Shown here piece by piece: positions 34,545-47,483 of a stretch of DNA of 64,000 nt; within the stretch, counting starts at the first letter, position 1, and the number at the start of each line of letters is the position of its first letter. Both the position numbers and the translations under genes were made by a program. Source of the stretch: Sipunculus nudus (Eukaryota; Annelida; Sipuncula; Golfingiida; Sipunculidae); assembly GCA_026874595.1 (NCBI GenBank), contig CM049318.1, positions 56,067,250-56,131,249 on the forward strand, given 5' to 3'. The notes below the pieces were generated by a model. That model did no database searches, was not told where the DNA came from, and saw only the letters and a program-made list of their open reading frames with translations.

Positions 34545-35217
34545 GATTAGAAGCTGACTAAGCACCTGGTTCATGATTCTTCTAAGAAAAAAAAGATCAT
34601 TAAAAAGGTTTGTGAGTTTAACTCTCCCTTCCATTACAAGACACCCCCACCCCACCATATTTCCGGGATCTTGAGTCCGCACTTCGTCTGTTTGTATCCT
34701 GCACTTAGTATTACACGCTTGTTATGTAAGGTATGTTTTAGGAGATGCCACGACCTGCATATCATAACCTATTCTTCCAGATCACTGGTTATTCTACGAA
34801 ACGTATCCAGTTCTCAGAATCGTTACCACGATCCATTAATAAAAAGTATATCCCACTGAGAGAGCTAAGAGCGAGCATTTTAAGCTGGTAATTCAAAAGG
34901 TAAACAGGTCAAAGTGAGTTGATAACTACAAGGTCAAGCAAAAAAAAAGTAGCATATTGATGGTGCAAGGGCAGGAAGTGCAAGCATTAAAAGGGCTATA
35001 TCATCTATCTGACTATTATATACTAAAGGCAATTCCTTGCAGCTTTAAAAAAAAGGCCAGGAAACGTGGATATCACAGCACACAGACTGCCTCTTTGGCT
35101 CATATCAACGTGTTTATAATGTGTGGGAACCCCCCCAAAAAATCAAAACAAATTCAACAAGGGCATCTGTCAGCAAGTCGGATAAGCCAGAGCTTTGCAA
35201 AGTGACCGTTCCACCTC

Positions 35218-35221
<4 letters not shown>

Positions 35222-35288
<67 letters not shown>
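35222..35288. repeat. (AT)n microsatellite
   Basis: About 33 uninterrupted AT units. Confidence 0.95.
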
Positions 35289-35289
<1 letters not shown>

Positions 35290-35291
<2 letters not shown>

Positions 35292-36020
35292 ACCTACCAC
35301 CTTCGGTTACTTGTTCCGTTTTGTAACAGTGCGGTGATTACAAACACGTTATCGATAAACAAGTTCAAACATCTTTCACGGAGGCGTTATAAGAACTTTT
35401 CATAACCAGATTTACCCTTAGACCATTAATCTATACAAATAGCACGCCAGAAATTCTATGAATTTTGTTCAAAACATAGGTAAAAGGGCAGCTTTATTGT
35501 CGAGAACGTGGTGCATATTTACCAAATGTTAATCCTTAAAAAACAAGAACAACGATTATGTAGGACAATTAATATAAAGGATGGCTTAGGTAAATAAACA
35601 GTTCAATAATATGTGTATTATCCCACTTTATTTATCCATTAAAAAAGCAATAGTTTCTATCGAAAATATTCCGACCCATGGATTTATTATCTCGAGTTCA
35701 CCTGTTTATACGTTGTTATGATTTTGTAAGTAAACATAGTCCTAGCCATGACAACATGACACTCAGGCCTTCGGGAAAAAAAAAAACTGATAGGGCCTGG
35801 AGTCATGATGGCAGTCACAACAGAAAGCCCATTCTAAGGGTCGGATCAAAATATTTGCTGTCTGGTATTATTTGGCATCACAGGCTTATATAGTAGTATT
35901 ATATGTGCTAAATATCGAAGAAAAATGTTGTTACACAAAAATAATTACAATTATTACCTCCTTTCATCACTGTGCCACCGATTCACGTGAAGCGGTACTT
36001 CTCATTCAAAACTAAATGTG
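35290..36020. other. Non-coding stretch, nothing recognised
   Basis: AT-rich DNA with only short open frames. Confidence 0.4.
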
Positions 36021-36024
36021 TCAT

Positions 36025-36755
36025 GGCGCGGTCGTGTATGTAAACTTGGAAGTCGGAAGCCGGAAGCCGGAAACCAACGAAAGCAGTTTAAAGCATATAC
36101 AAAATGCTAACGCTTCAATACCGTTTTGTTTTTTCCCCGATAGAATAAGATCTTTTTTTTATCATTCTGTGAAGAATAATAGTTATCCATTGTTTAATCT
36201 GAACGTTATGGAAGATTTTGTGCTCGGAAGCCAACTCGGAAGTCAGTCAGAAGTATATGTAAAAATATTATCAAAACCTTTATTTTTTTCATGTTTCCAT
36301 CAACATAAAATGCGGTAACAGCGTAAATTTGATGAGTTAAAAAAATCTTGTTTTACAAAATGAAATAAAATATCAATATAATATATTATTAAAAAACAGC
36401 ATCATGAATGTTACAAAACAGATTGAATTTATGAAAAATACATGATACTAAAGAAACTGAAAATGCTTGACACGTTTGCTGACGATATGATGACCAGTGC
36501 ATTTGCCATTACTGGCTTCCGAGTTTTACACATTTGGACCATAACCGGGCATTTCCGAGCAAAAAATAGTCATTAACTTCGGATGGATAACTTAGATTAT
36601 TTTACATGATGATAGAAAAGACCTTATTCTATCAATAAAAATAAAAAGGTACTTTCCATTGATGTAGTAGCATTTTAATTATGCTTCGATCATTGATTTT
36701 AAAAAAGTCCTTGCTTCCGACTTCGGACTTCCGAGTTTTTACACATAGCCGTTTG
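36025..36755. mobile_element. Candidate MITE with GGAAGTCGGAAGC-type ends
   Basis: The left end contains TGTAAACTTGGAAGTCGGAAGC. The right end, inverted, reads TGTAAAAACTCGGAAGTCCG then AAGTCGGAAGC. GGAAGCC/TTCCGA phrases recur internally. The exact boundaries and target duplication could not be fixed, and there is no coding potential. Confidence 0.55.
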
Positions 36756-37399
36756 GAAATCCCCTACCGGAAGTTATGATTCTCCCGCTGACAGACGTGG
36801 AGACGAGTTTTTCGAGTAAATTAAACCAGCCTCGGAATTAAAAACTGCTGCACGTTTACACGTAAGTCAACCGTGGATGTAATAATTATTATTTTCCCCA
36901 ACAGAATAACGTCACTTTTTGTCTTAACTCAGGAAAATGACAGTTCGAGAAGTGGATGAAAATGAAAAAGTAGTGTCAGAAATGGCGTGCACATCTGCAC
37001 ATACTAGAATTGATGCGAACCCAATAGCTTGTAATGTCACCCCATCGTCTTCAGTTCATCTAAAATCGACGTTTGGGGTGACAAGCTGTCGCTAACAAAG
37101 TCCACGTGTGTTTGTTTACCTTAACAAGACTGAGGTCCGATTTTGCACACATGTGACATGTTTTCAACAAGGAGAAGAAACTGGAAAGATTAAACACAGA
37201 AGAAACACCGGGTGGAAGCTTGAAAGTCCTTTTTTTGTAAAGTTTCGAGGTACGGCTACCAGGTTGCATGTGAGCTATGTTTATGGCCTTGATCGCGTCC
37301 AGTTCAAGGTTTATTCCACTTGTGTATAGGAGTAAGCAAACGGTTTTGGGACAATTATTTGGGAGGTACCATACTGTTTTAAGAAGAACACATTGTGTT

Positions 37400-37555
37400 T
37401 CATGTATGGGACCTTAATAAAGTGGTCGCATTTGCGATGTGGTTGTCTAAGCGGGATCAGACATAAAGAGCTAATTAGAATGGGGACCGTGAACAAGTCT
37501 TCGTTATTTTGAGGTGGTCGCTCAACTTAGGTGGTCGTTAGCCGAGGTTTTACTG
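37400..37555. mobile_element. Partial Tigger/pogo-like MITE (right end only)
   Basis: The right end, inverted, reads CAGTAAAACCTCGGCTAACG and ACCACCTAAGTTGAGCGACC, followed by TA. No matching left end found. Confidence 0.5.
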
Positions 37556-38153
37556 TAGTAAAACGTCCCAAAAATGTACGTATTTAAATATCCATTTTTT
37601 TGTGGCTGGTTGGTCGCTCTCTTGGTTGTTTTTTTTTCTGTTAGAAGTTGTACTCAAAAAGATATTAATTCACTTCAATGAAATTTTTTCGGAGGGTTAG
37701 AGTAAGAAGAAATCAATTTAATCAAATATGAAAGGCGTATAAATTTATTTTTTAAAGATTCTTTACCATTGCATATGACAGTTTGTATATCCCGGCAGAG
37801 TGCAAGAGTCATTCACTGGTTATTAGGTAACACCTTTATTCTGACGAGCAAAGCTTACCTGAGGTGCAATTGTCTGGTTGTCATTGGAAGAATGTCGCAC
37901 TTTCTAAAGGAAAACTTAATTTGAAATATTCTCGAGACCCATTATCAATTTTATTATTGCTTTATTTGATGGGGGGGGGGGGGTCAAAGGTTAATTGTAA
38001 TTATTACAGAGGGACATGCAGCTTATATATATATATATATTCGGAAACCTAGACTAATATGATATGAACGGGAATTTCAAGAGACATACCTGCGTTTTCT
38101 TGTTTTGTTTTGTGTGTTTAAAGGTTCTTTGTTCCCTATGACTAATGATTGTA

Positions 38154-38557
38154 TACTGTGTTTGGCTTTAAATTCGCGAAGTTGAAATTTAGCGTTTTTT
38201 TTCATTTCGAACTTTTCGCGATTTCTTCATATTCGCGACTGCACCAGAACTTATACAATCTAAGTGCAGCAGTATATGTCTTGATTTTAAATTTACAATA
38301 TCGCATTCATTTCTGGTTCAGTCCTTCACTAAGGCCTGTGCATAGGCCAGTTTCCATACCATGTACCGATTAGAACGCTGATTATCTTGTTTACAGAGCT
38401 ATGCTATTTAATCTGTTTTTGCAGATGCATCACCATTTCATATTCATCTTAGTTGATGAGGCAATTTATTCGCGAGGGTTTCATATTCGCGATTGTTTCA
38501 CATTAGCGAATATCGCGAAATTAAAACCCTCGCGAATAAAAAAGGGCAACCACAGTA
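38154..38557. mobile_element. MITE, TACTGTGG/TTCGCG family
   Basis: The ends TACTGTGTTTGGCTTTAAAT and, inverted, TACTGTGGTTGCCCTTTTTT are followed by ATTCGCGA/TTTCGCG phrases on both sides. TA lies outside each end. It is 404 bp and non-coding. Related ends occur at 31301-31315 and 43413-43424. Confidence 0.75.
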
Positions 38558-38844
38558 TATGTATTCTTTTGTATGAATATGTATCTTGTGGGTATATTTA
38601 TCTTGTATGTATATGTTTTTTGTATGCATATGTATCTTATCATATAATATGTTGTTATATGTTGTTGGAAAGTTTGACTGATATACTGATAATGTAATCG
38701 TTAGATTAATAAAGTGTTAAAAGTACTTGTTGATTAACGGTGACCACTTAAAACCCTAGGTTTGCTTTCACATATGTCATTCCTTTGTGTACGTAGCAAC
38801 CATCCACTTTTAATTGGTAAGCGGTCTCTGACTGCTTGCTGATT

Positions 38845-39440
38845 TTTATAGCGAACCTGTGAGCTAATGCGATGGTGCGGTGTCGTCCGTCGTGCGTCTG
38901 TGCGTCGTGATACTTCTGTACGTGAACCACAACTATCTCAAAAATGGTAGGAGCTAGCATCATCAAATTTTTTTTGCAAATAATCAATCATCTGAAAAAC
39001 TTTATCGGATATTGCCTATTTTTTCTAAATGCATTTCTCAGATCTTATAGAGAAAAAGCTAAAAAAAAGCTTTCAAAATCTTCTTCGACGAAACAGTTCA
39101 GCCAAATTGTCCAATATTTCACCAAAATGATCCCTGGAACAATCGCTCTCAATTTTGTTCGAATGGTTCCAGTTTGCAGGTTTTAGCAGAATTACACAAG
39201 GCTAAGCTTAGTCATCTGTGCAAAATCTAATACTTATAAAAGGAATTCGGTTCACGTTTGTTCGCAATGTTCTCTAAAACCGCGTTGTGTACAATATTGT
39301 GCCATACATCATTTTAAAGGAAATTATTCCCGCAGTGACATAGGCGATATGAAAATAAATATTTTTTAATATACATATAATTTTGAGTGATTTTTCCGGT
39401 TTTTTTACCGAGCACAGCCGAACTGCCTTCGGCAATCACC
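38845..39440 (+). repeat. Single-unit relative of the hairpin-ended repeat family
   Basis: Starts with TATAGCGAACCTGTGAGCTA and a GTCGTCCGTCGTGCGTCTGTG run, followed by an ATCTCAAAAATGG phrase. It ends near ACAGCCGAACTGCCTTCGGC. The same order (hairpin, GTCCGTC run, body) inverts that at 54.8-54.9 kb. Confidence 0.45.
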
Positions 39441-40540
39441 GCTTGCACCGTGGTTACTTAACCTCTAACACTAAGGACTATTGTTCATATGAATAACGCT
39501 TCCTTTCAATGGGGGATATGACCCCCGAGCGTGGTCTGTAAAAGAGAAAAACACGTTTCTCGCTTTATGAAATGGAGAGTTTAAATTCATGGTCCCAATT
39601 TTGGGAACAGGGCTGGGTTGGCGGCGGGGATGTCAGGTCTCAAAATTTGTCTAATACGACGAAAAAAAGGTTGCGGTGGCTGAAAATGGGATACGGACCC
39701 ACTGCATGGAGTCCCACTGAGTCCGCTTCTGCTACTTACGATGTATGCATATTTCTGTTTCCTTCTTCAGGAACAGTTTCCTTGCAACGTACATATAATT
39801 AATCTTTCTTCGCAAGGTAAACATACCGGGGTATGATTTTTGCCAGGAGCACAGCGCCACAAAATAACAGTAATAAATATTTGTAAATATCATATTCCGA
39901 GAATACCCCACTAAAATCTATATTTTTTCTTTTAACTTTCATAATAAATACTGAGCCAACATTCAATATCTCAGTAAATATATCTCCCAAACCCCGGTAA
40001 AAAGCCCGGTATACCGGGTCTATCAGCTAGTAACACACTAAAATTAAATTCTCAGCTATCATCACCAAATGTTATGCCAATGTTTGTCACATAAGTCATA
40101 TATGAAATTAAGATATTGGTGGCACCGACTACACTGATCTGTTTTTTACAAGCAAAAATGTAATTTTAGGCTTATACACTGTTTTATAATGAAACTGTTA
40201 AGCTGATTGGTTTAAACGTTACAAGAATTATTCAATGGTAGGGTTTTGCCAGTCTTATAAGAATAGTTTGGATAAATGCAGCTTTGAAAAGCAGTGTAGC
40301 CAGTTGAAAATGGCTTTCGGTGTTTGAAAACAGATTTAACAACATAACAAGTTTCAACATGCCAACTGAAGAGATCACTCAGTTCAAAAAGGTGAGGTCA
40401 AGACATCACCATGTCAACTGACCTAGCTCTGTTTGGTGTCTAGACAATTTGTATGGAATAAAATATACATACAAAAAATGACAATGTACACCTTTAAATA
40501 TATATAAAGATGTGCAAATATTTACATATATATATACATG
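39441..40540. other. Non-coding stretch, nothing recognised
   Basis: No domain, RNA gene or terminal repeat recognised. Confidence 0.4.
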
Positions 40541-40548
40541 TATATATA

Positions 40549-41771
40549 CAGTAGAACGCCTGTATTACGGCCACCATCGGGACTGGGTGAAAGTGGCCTT
40601 AATACAGGAGTGGCCGTTATACAGGACTTGACCAGGAAAAGGGGGTTATATGTAACACGAAACCAAGTTCAAATCTATATTACAATAACAAAATAAACGT
40701 TTATACAGAGTATTAGTATAATTATTGTTAGCATTAAAAAATAAAATATTACAGCGCTATTTATAATAATTACCAACAATATATACAAATACAGTGTTTG
40801 TTATTAAATTACAAACAGATTGTATAACCATAATATTTGTTCGAATTTTTGTACCACTGCCACATGAAATCGTCCAGTTTATCATTCCCTGTAGATACAC
40901 AGTCTTTATCTACTGGCATTTGCGTTTTCTTCATACTGTTCCATGATCTCTGGCTTCCTCTTAAGTATGTTTTAAACTTGAGTTCGGCCGACACCATAGA
41001 TTTCTGCTAGCTGTCGGCTGGTTTATCGCGTCACTCTTCCTGTTCAGATCTAACTTTTCTTTGAGAGCAAGTTCATGTCTTTTCTTGGTCGCCATAATGG
41101 CCTAAGTGATTTTGACAGAATATACGTAACATTTTATACAGGTAACAATGTTTATTTTTCCTTCATTATTATTCATGTATGAGTAAATTGTGCGATATTT
41201 GCCGCACTGTTTTCGTTTGATGTACATGTTCACAAGGACTTTAAGGAAAGTTTAAAGATCCACAGTTTGCCTAACTTTTTATGACATAATCATCGGGACC
41301 CGCTGGTTGTCATTCATTAATTAAATGACAAACACCTTGTTTAAGATCCGGCTCGCACGACTGATTCACAAACATAAACGCAGGTGGGAACACATGCCTT
41401 ACTATTGTACATACTAATGAGGTGCGTGGGGGTAGTATGACGCTGGTTATGTATTAAACAACTCAGTCACGGTCGAGTGGTTACCTTTATCGAGACACTC
41501 ATTAACAGACAAGAATATGTGAGAGTGGACAATTGTGTAATGATATTGACGTCAGAAGTGGCCGCTCGATTTGTTGAGCCCATGTCATCGAGTCACTGCC
41601 CCCTGACCGTAATTGAGGCGTTTTCCGGCCTGCGGGACCGAGAAACGTGGCCGTAATACGGAATAGAGGAGTGACCGTAATTGACAACAAAATGTTTATG
41701 AAATATAACGGTCGTAAATTCGGGACCGGAAAATCTGACCGTAATAGACCGTAATAGCAGGGGTTCTACTG
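40549..41771 (-). mobile_element. Tigger/pogo (Tc1-mariner) internally deleted element
   Basis: The ends CAGTAGAACGCCTGTATTAC and, inverted, CAGTAGAACCCCTGCTATTA are typical of Tigger/pogo, with TA on both sides (40547-40548, 41772-41773). The 1223-bp element keeps part of a transposase N-terminus on the minus strand but no catalytic domain. It is therefore an intermediate between an autonomous copy and a MITE. Confidence 0.85.
40807..41095 (-). pseudogene. Tigger-type transposase, N-terminal DNA-binding remnant
   Basis: From the ATG at 41095 the minus strand reads MATKKRHELALKEKLDL, the usual opening of pogo/Tigger transposases. In other frames come RKPEIMEQYEENANAS and KLDDFMWQWYKNSN, which fit the junction of the psq-type and CENP-B-type helix-turn-helix domains. 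At least two frameshifts separate the pieces, and nothing matching the DDE catalytic domain follows. Confidence 0.75.
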
Positions 41772-41828
41772 TATATGTTTAGCGGCTGTATGACAACCTT
41801 CAAATATATTAGCGTCTGTATATGATAC

Positions 41829-41835
<7 letters not shown>

Positions 41836-41885
<50 letters not shown>
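41836..41885. repeat. (AT)n microsatellite
   Basis: About 25 AT units, 65 bp outside the Tigger element. Confidence 0.95.
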
Positions 41886-41888
<3 letters not shown>

Positions 41889-42711
41889 TAAGTGTAAGAT
41901 TTAAAAAAATAAGGGTAGTATATGTTAATTATAAACCAGGTTGAGGTGTATTATTTCATATAGTAATCTCATTAATGGAACTTAATGTTTATAATTTTAT
42001 TTATTTATATATTTCATTTGCAATATATGAATAATATTCTCTGGATAGTGTTCGTGTGTGTGTGTGTGGGGGGGGGGGGGCTGATTACATTGACCTTACC
42101 CCCTTGCGAAAAAGTTTTGGCAGGGGATATCTACCCCCTCTTCCTTTATTTACGCCTCTGCCTGATGTCCTACTTGCATATACCAAGCCTCGCAGGGTCA
42201 ATCCGCACAGTGCACGCAAATCTCATGTCATAGATGTCCTCTTTTTCTGAGCAAAGAGCGAATATGATTTTGCTAATCAGAAATTTTCGGTAGCAAGTAG
42301 TAAAATTAAATTAGTAAAAGTAAAAAAAGTTTATTACTGTAAAGTAAAACATTTTTATTATACCGTAAAATTCATTATTACCGCCCGTCTTGTGGACAAC
42401 TGATGCATGGTTGTGCCATAATGGCACTGATTAGGTAAAAATAGAAATTAATATTTTATAAATATGAATATGTGCTTTCTCTGACTACTTTTTTTTTTAA
42501 ATTATACACTTATGATTTAAAAGATTCCCTTCTGAGTCACGTGATAGTGACACGACAGTCACATCATGCATGTGGATTCGATTATTAGGTTTGCCAAATT
42601 TATGGTCTGGCTGTCGGGCTGTTTGTGGTGAATCTGATCACAGGATAGCGCAAAAAAACTTCATCGACTTCTATAATCTTTGTTGAGGGGTTGCACTTGG
42701 GCTAGGGATTA

Positions 42712-42775
42712 CGGTGGCTGATTTAGGACACAGAAAAAAATATTTATCTCGAGATCTCGACATAGAATTTCGCAA
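42712..42775 (+). mobile_element. Orphan left end of the CGGTGGCTG TIR family
   Basis: CGGTGGCTGATTTAGGACAC and ATTTATCTCGAGATCTCGAC match the left terminus at 1596, with TA outside. The copy runs into an A-rich minisatellite and no right terminus is seen. Confidence 0.75.
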
Positions 42776-42910
42776 AATAAAAATGTTAGGAAGCAAGAAA
42801 AAAAATGTTAGAAAGCCAAAAAAAATAAGGAAGCAAAAAAAAAAATTAAGGAAGCAAAAAAAAATTTGAGGAAGTAAAAAAAAATTAGGAAGCAAAAAAA
42901 AATTTAGGAA
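42776..42910 (+). repeat. A-rich minisatellite, AAAAAAATTAGGAAGC-type unit
   Basis: About seven imperfect 16-20 bp copies directly after the orphan TIR end. Confidence 0.8.
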
Positions 42911-43069
42911 TTTTCAGTGTGATATACAAGTTAGACTGAATTTACTACACAGCATATTCCAGGGTAAGGTAGAAGGTACATAAAATAATCGATTAATAAT
43001 CGATCTTAGGTCGTTTTCTATTTTAAATGATCAAATAGGATTTTTCAACCGGTTCCTGCCACTAATACA

Positions 43070-43424
43070 CGCTGTAGTTGTATTTTTTTATTCGCGATGT
43101 TCAAGAAACGGGAGTTATAAGGTAAAACAATGATATTTAATATAATATAATAATAGTTATTTTTTGTTCAAAACTTCTGTTATAAATCATAAATCTTTTC
43201 TGCCATTAATGAACAACAATTTAAGTTCGTTCAAACTTACCGTAGGTCCTCGTCCAATTAATAAGTCTCTGCGTGTTTGATATAATTAATTCATACGATA
43301 ACCGATTGCTTTGTTTAGATTTTTTTTATATGGTGAGATTGCAAAAATGAAACCTTCGCGAAATACTGAAAGGCGGAAAATCGCGAATTTTTAACCCCGC
43401 GAATAAGAAGCCAACCACAGTAGC
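43070..43424. mobile_element. Candidate MITE, TACTGTGG/TTCGCG family
   Basis: The right end, inverted, reads CTACTGTGGTTGGCTTCTTA and TTCGCGGGG. The left end near 43072 (CTGTAGTTGTATTTTTTTAT then TCGCGATGTTC) is a diverged partner. Confidence 0.5.
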
Positions 43425-44460
43425 ATAACCTCGCGAATATTAACCACAGAGCGCAGTTCAGGAACACTTATAACCAACCTCAACATCCCGGCCGAGACTT
43501 TTCTATAATACCAAAGGTCAAAACTGCCTGTATCCGCGTTGGTCATTGTGTTCGTTAGCTCATTCGTGGTCAATATTTTGACCTCACAATAACAAAGCAT
43601 TCAAATGCACTTACAGTAGTTCTATGACCTGATAGAAACACCTTAGCACCCAGACAAATAGTGCCAAAATTATAAATACAGACCAATGAATTAGAAAATT
43701 TGCTGAAGCGGTAACTGAACACTTTGGCTATACCATGGTACGAGCTTTTAATATCAGTTTCTAATGACGTCATTGTACCCCCTGACCCTTGCTGTATTAT
43801 AAATTTGTTTACTTACTGCATGAATTCTATTTGAAAATGCTCCATTTTCCCAGGTCATACTGACCATGTTGACTTAAGAGGCCTTGGTGCAGTGTTCTGT
43901 GCGAACCTGGTGTATTGAGCACCAGTCTCATATCTGTATACATGGCCTTCAAACAGACATACAGTTGCTCAGATGAAGGATATCAGATATAGTGTTTACT
44001 AGGGCTGGATATCGCCTACAAATATCGTATTGCAGTATATTGCGATATTTGATAGCGTATTGCAATACGAATTGCGATATTTTCATAGTATTACATTTAA
44101 AGGATTAAGGTACTTTTTCTGTATTATTTTTATTTATATAATTTTTAATATTATTTATAATAATTCTTTATCATCTCAGATAAAACGACACAATAAAAGT
44201 TTATGCAGATTAGTTTATTTTGAAACCGGGCATATGGCATCAATAGTTACTAATGCACTTTCGACGTTGCTCAAAAATGTTGTTACAATCAAAGTTTTCT
44301 TAAGACCTTTATGGGACAAAATAACCTTTTTTTATTTTTTTTTTTTTGTGTGGAGGTAACCGCCTCCATTTTTTATGGTTACACAACTATGAAGTATGAA
44401 CATACTCATTTTGTGAGTGGAACACAACTGTTGTAGAGCGCTCACACTGGGTATTCACCG
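43425..44460. other. Non-coding stretch with a TATTGCGATAT-rich patch
   Basis: At 44000-44090 the words CGTATTGCAGTATATTGCGA and related inversions recur, suggesting a decayed interspersed repeat. No gene seen. Confidence 0.4.
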
Positions 44461-44463
44461 ACG

Positions 44464-44757
44464 GTGTCATTCCTGGTTGCCGAAAACCGGAATGCCGACT
44501 ACCACCTTGCCGACTCCTTTTTGCCGAAACGCCAGTTTGCCGACTGTGTCAATTAAACTGTAATATGAAGATGGTTTCGGCATATGATGCTTGAAATACA
44601 TGCTAATGACTTAAAATTATTATGTTGTATGTAGACTATGAGAAAATAGTTGTTTCTCAGGCTGGAATTTGAAGGTGCAATGCAGGACTCGGCATTAGCC
44701 TGACGGGCCCATGCGTCATGGCCGACTGACTTCACCCACACCCAGTAGTCGGCAAGC
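44464..44757 (+). repeat. Interspersed TTGCCGA-repeat element, copy 1
   Basis: Opens with four or five (T)TGCCGA words within about 75 bp, then a unique body (TCAATTAAACTGTAATATGA, GGGCCCATGCGTCATGGCCG), and closes with the inverse TCGGCAAG. About 88% identical by eye to 58022-58331, which is inverted. Confidence 0.8.
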
Positions 44758-45874
44758 TGAAGACAAATGTCAACATGTGAAAGGCAAGCTTCCTCAGACG
44801 AATGAAACCGTTATAAATGGTCATATTTTACATTGTGTTTGCTTTGTGGAAGCATGAATACGATAAGACAAAATATGTGAAAGGAATGTTAGACCGATCA
44901 TGGAACGAAAGTTATAATTTCATTACATTTTTACGAATTGACATCTTCCTTTAATAATCAACGTTCGGCTACTGGATGTGTCACAAACACGAATTTTGAA
45001 TTTTAGTTCGATATATAACGTTTAAACGTTTGATAGTATCATGATGATATATAATATTATGAGATATAAAATTTTTAAATTATTAATAGGCCTATCTGTT
45101 CAATGAATATATTTTAGTTGTCATTGTATTCCGACACAGTCTATGGACATCAAAAGGAAATACTTTGATATCGGGGTTTCTACTTAATCAGGGGATCTGT
45201 TGGAGGGTAATTAGGTGTAACCGTGACCTATAGATTGTTGAAACAACACCGGAGTAACTGATTAATCGTGTGCAACCGATAGTCATGTTCACTGGACGGA
45301 AACAATAATTTATCAATCCTTTTCCGAGGCATATTCCTTATTTCAAGAGAGCGGTTTTAAGATTGAGAGAGATAATTCCATATTTTATACAAAGAAATTA
45401 TGTTGTGTACATATTAACACAGAGAGAATAGAGCGAGGGGGAGAGAAAGAGAACATGATTTAAAATATTAAATATACATTTGAAAGTATGTAATATATTT
45501 ATGTATTAATGTGTATAATAATATGTAGAAAGAGATATCATAATTATATTTTGAGAGGGGGAAACAAAAGAATGTCAAATTTAGATGAGTAAGACCTCTA
45601 TGTTTTGATGGTAGGGTCAGACGGACATCAAAGACAATCTTAAAATTAATTAGATCATTAGTTATTATGCAAGCTATAAGGGTAAATGAGATGCATGGTG
45701 GAGTGATTTCAACATGAAAAATGTAATACTAATATTTGGTTTTAGGTGCTGATCGATTAAACGATTGACGATATAAAAATAAATAGATGTATTTATCTTC
45801 ATCACATAATGCATATTATAATAATAAACATTAATACACAAATATTCCTCTCTTACAAAAATGTACATTTAATA

Positions 45875-45880
<6 letters not shown>

Positions 45881-45930
<50 letters not shown>
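45881..45930. repeat. (AT)n microsatellite
   Basis: About 25 AT units ending exactly where the CTGTAGATTCAG repeat starts. Confidence 0.95.
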
Positions 45931-45936
<6 letters not shown>

Positions 45937-46045
45937 ATTCAGATAATATCGTGGGCTTAACATTTCGTGGTTTTTGTACAAAACGCATATCGTGGGGTAT
46001 TTGAATTCGTTGAAAGACATAGAAAACTTTAGGAAATTATGTTTA
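45931..46045 (+). repeat. Partial copy of the CTGTAGATTCAG interspersed repeat
   Basis: Starts CTGTAGATTCAGATAATATC and continues with ACGCATATCGTGGGGTATTT, matching one half of the copy at 61158-61411. Confidence 0.65.
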
Positions 46046-46484
46046 TCAATACCTCCTAGGAGAGGTCCCCTGGTGTGGCAGAGTGGCACGACGCACATAG
46101 CTAAGCTCTGAAGTCTTCGCCACTTATGGTAGGTTATACACGCTTGTGAGGTCTAAAAAATTGAAATCTTGCTTTTTTCTTGCTTAATAACCAAATTGTA
46201 AACTTTTTGTGACATAAAATTAATTTGGCTTCAAATAATTCTGAAACTTGTAAATTGAATAGCAAAGACCAATTCATAAAAGACCATTGTAAATGCTTGG
46301 CCTAGAGTCTTTGCCCCTGCACTAGATGACCGGAGTACCCGGGCACTCCGCTTCATTGAATGCTAACCTACACCAGGAGCCCTCTTTTGTTGGTGTTATG
46401 TCATCGTGCACGTAATGTGTTTGTAAGAGTGTGATTCGTTTGCTCCAAAATGAATGTTTGTTATGGTCGAAGTGAAAATTTATT

Positions 46485-47246
46485 ATGAGTGTTGACAAAA
46501 AACGAGAGAGGTCCCTGTCATCCCCATTATCCTCCTCTACATCACCACAGCTAGATTATAAGAAACTTAAACAGTATCTATCTATTAGCTCAACTGAGGG
46601 GGAGGAGGAACCAGATATGGCTTCTGTCACTGAATCTAAGATTCAAGAAATGTTAAACCAGTTGAAAGTTGAATTTATCTTTGAGATAAATAAAAAGATA
46701 GATGAAAGGACTTTACAACTTGAGGATAAAGTGACAAACCTGAAGAAAGATTCTGAACTTATGCAAGATCAGCTTAAGAACACAAATAATCAATCATTGG
46801 AAGCTAAGACCAAATCTGTCCACAATGAACAATATTCACGTAGGTCAAATATTAAAATATATGAAATGATGGAGGGTGACAGAAACGAAGATTGTAGAGC
46901 AACAGTCCTGAGATTATGTGAGAGGACACTTGGGTTACATCTGCGTGAGAGGGATATTGATGTGGCACACCGTCTTTGATCATTCAATAAAAAGGGTAGA
47001 AAAGGACCTCGTCCTATCATTGTTAAATTTATGAGGAGAGATGACAAAATCAGGGTGATGAGAGAACGTAGAAAATTCAAAGGAACAAAAACACTGATTG
47101 TTGATGACATGAGTACTGAAATGCAAATGTTGTTTAACAGAGTCAAGAATGACCCAAGAGTCACAACATCTTGGACATGGGATGGCAAATATATGTTAAG
47201 GATAACCAGGAGAAAATCACAAGGTCCAGTATGGAGTTCCCCTTGA
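46485..47246 (+). pseudogene. LINE ORF1p remnant (coiled coil plus RRM-like, L1 type)
   Basis: The first 164 codons give a Ser-rich N-terminus, then a heptad-rich segment (about residues 50-110, with EINKKIDERTLQLEDKVTNL) and the start of the RNA-binding domain (EQYSRRSNIKIYEM, RERDIDVAHRL). A TGA at 46977-46979 interrupts; the same domain continues with GPRPIIVKFMRRDDK and IRVMRERRKFKG, to 47246. L1 ORF1p forms trimers through the coiled coil and packages element RNA; that role is family knowledge. Confidence 0.8.
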
Positions 47247-47483
47247 CACCATTCTGTGCTAGAAATTGACCGAATATACATAATGTTATCTGAAAATTAT
47301 TATGAAATTAAAAAGTATAACCATTCATATAAAGGAGCAAACGAAGTATGATAGATATGATGACATGCGTCAGTTCTTTGTGTTTAAATGTATTCCTTGT
47401 TATTCTCAATGTCAGCAGCTCTTTAATATGTCAAATGTTGGTTCTAAAACTAATGATCTGTATTGTAACTTTTATTCTCAGGT

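Noticed and set aside
46060-46125. tRNA-Ser-like gene (TGGCAGAGTGGC A-box)
   Set aside because: No B-box or cloverleaf follows at the right distance.
46485-46979. Host coiled-coil gene
   Set aside because: The RRM-like continuation and the downstream endonuclease/RT show it is LINE ORF1.
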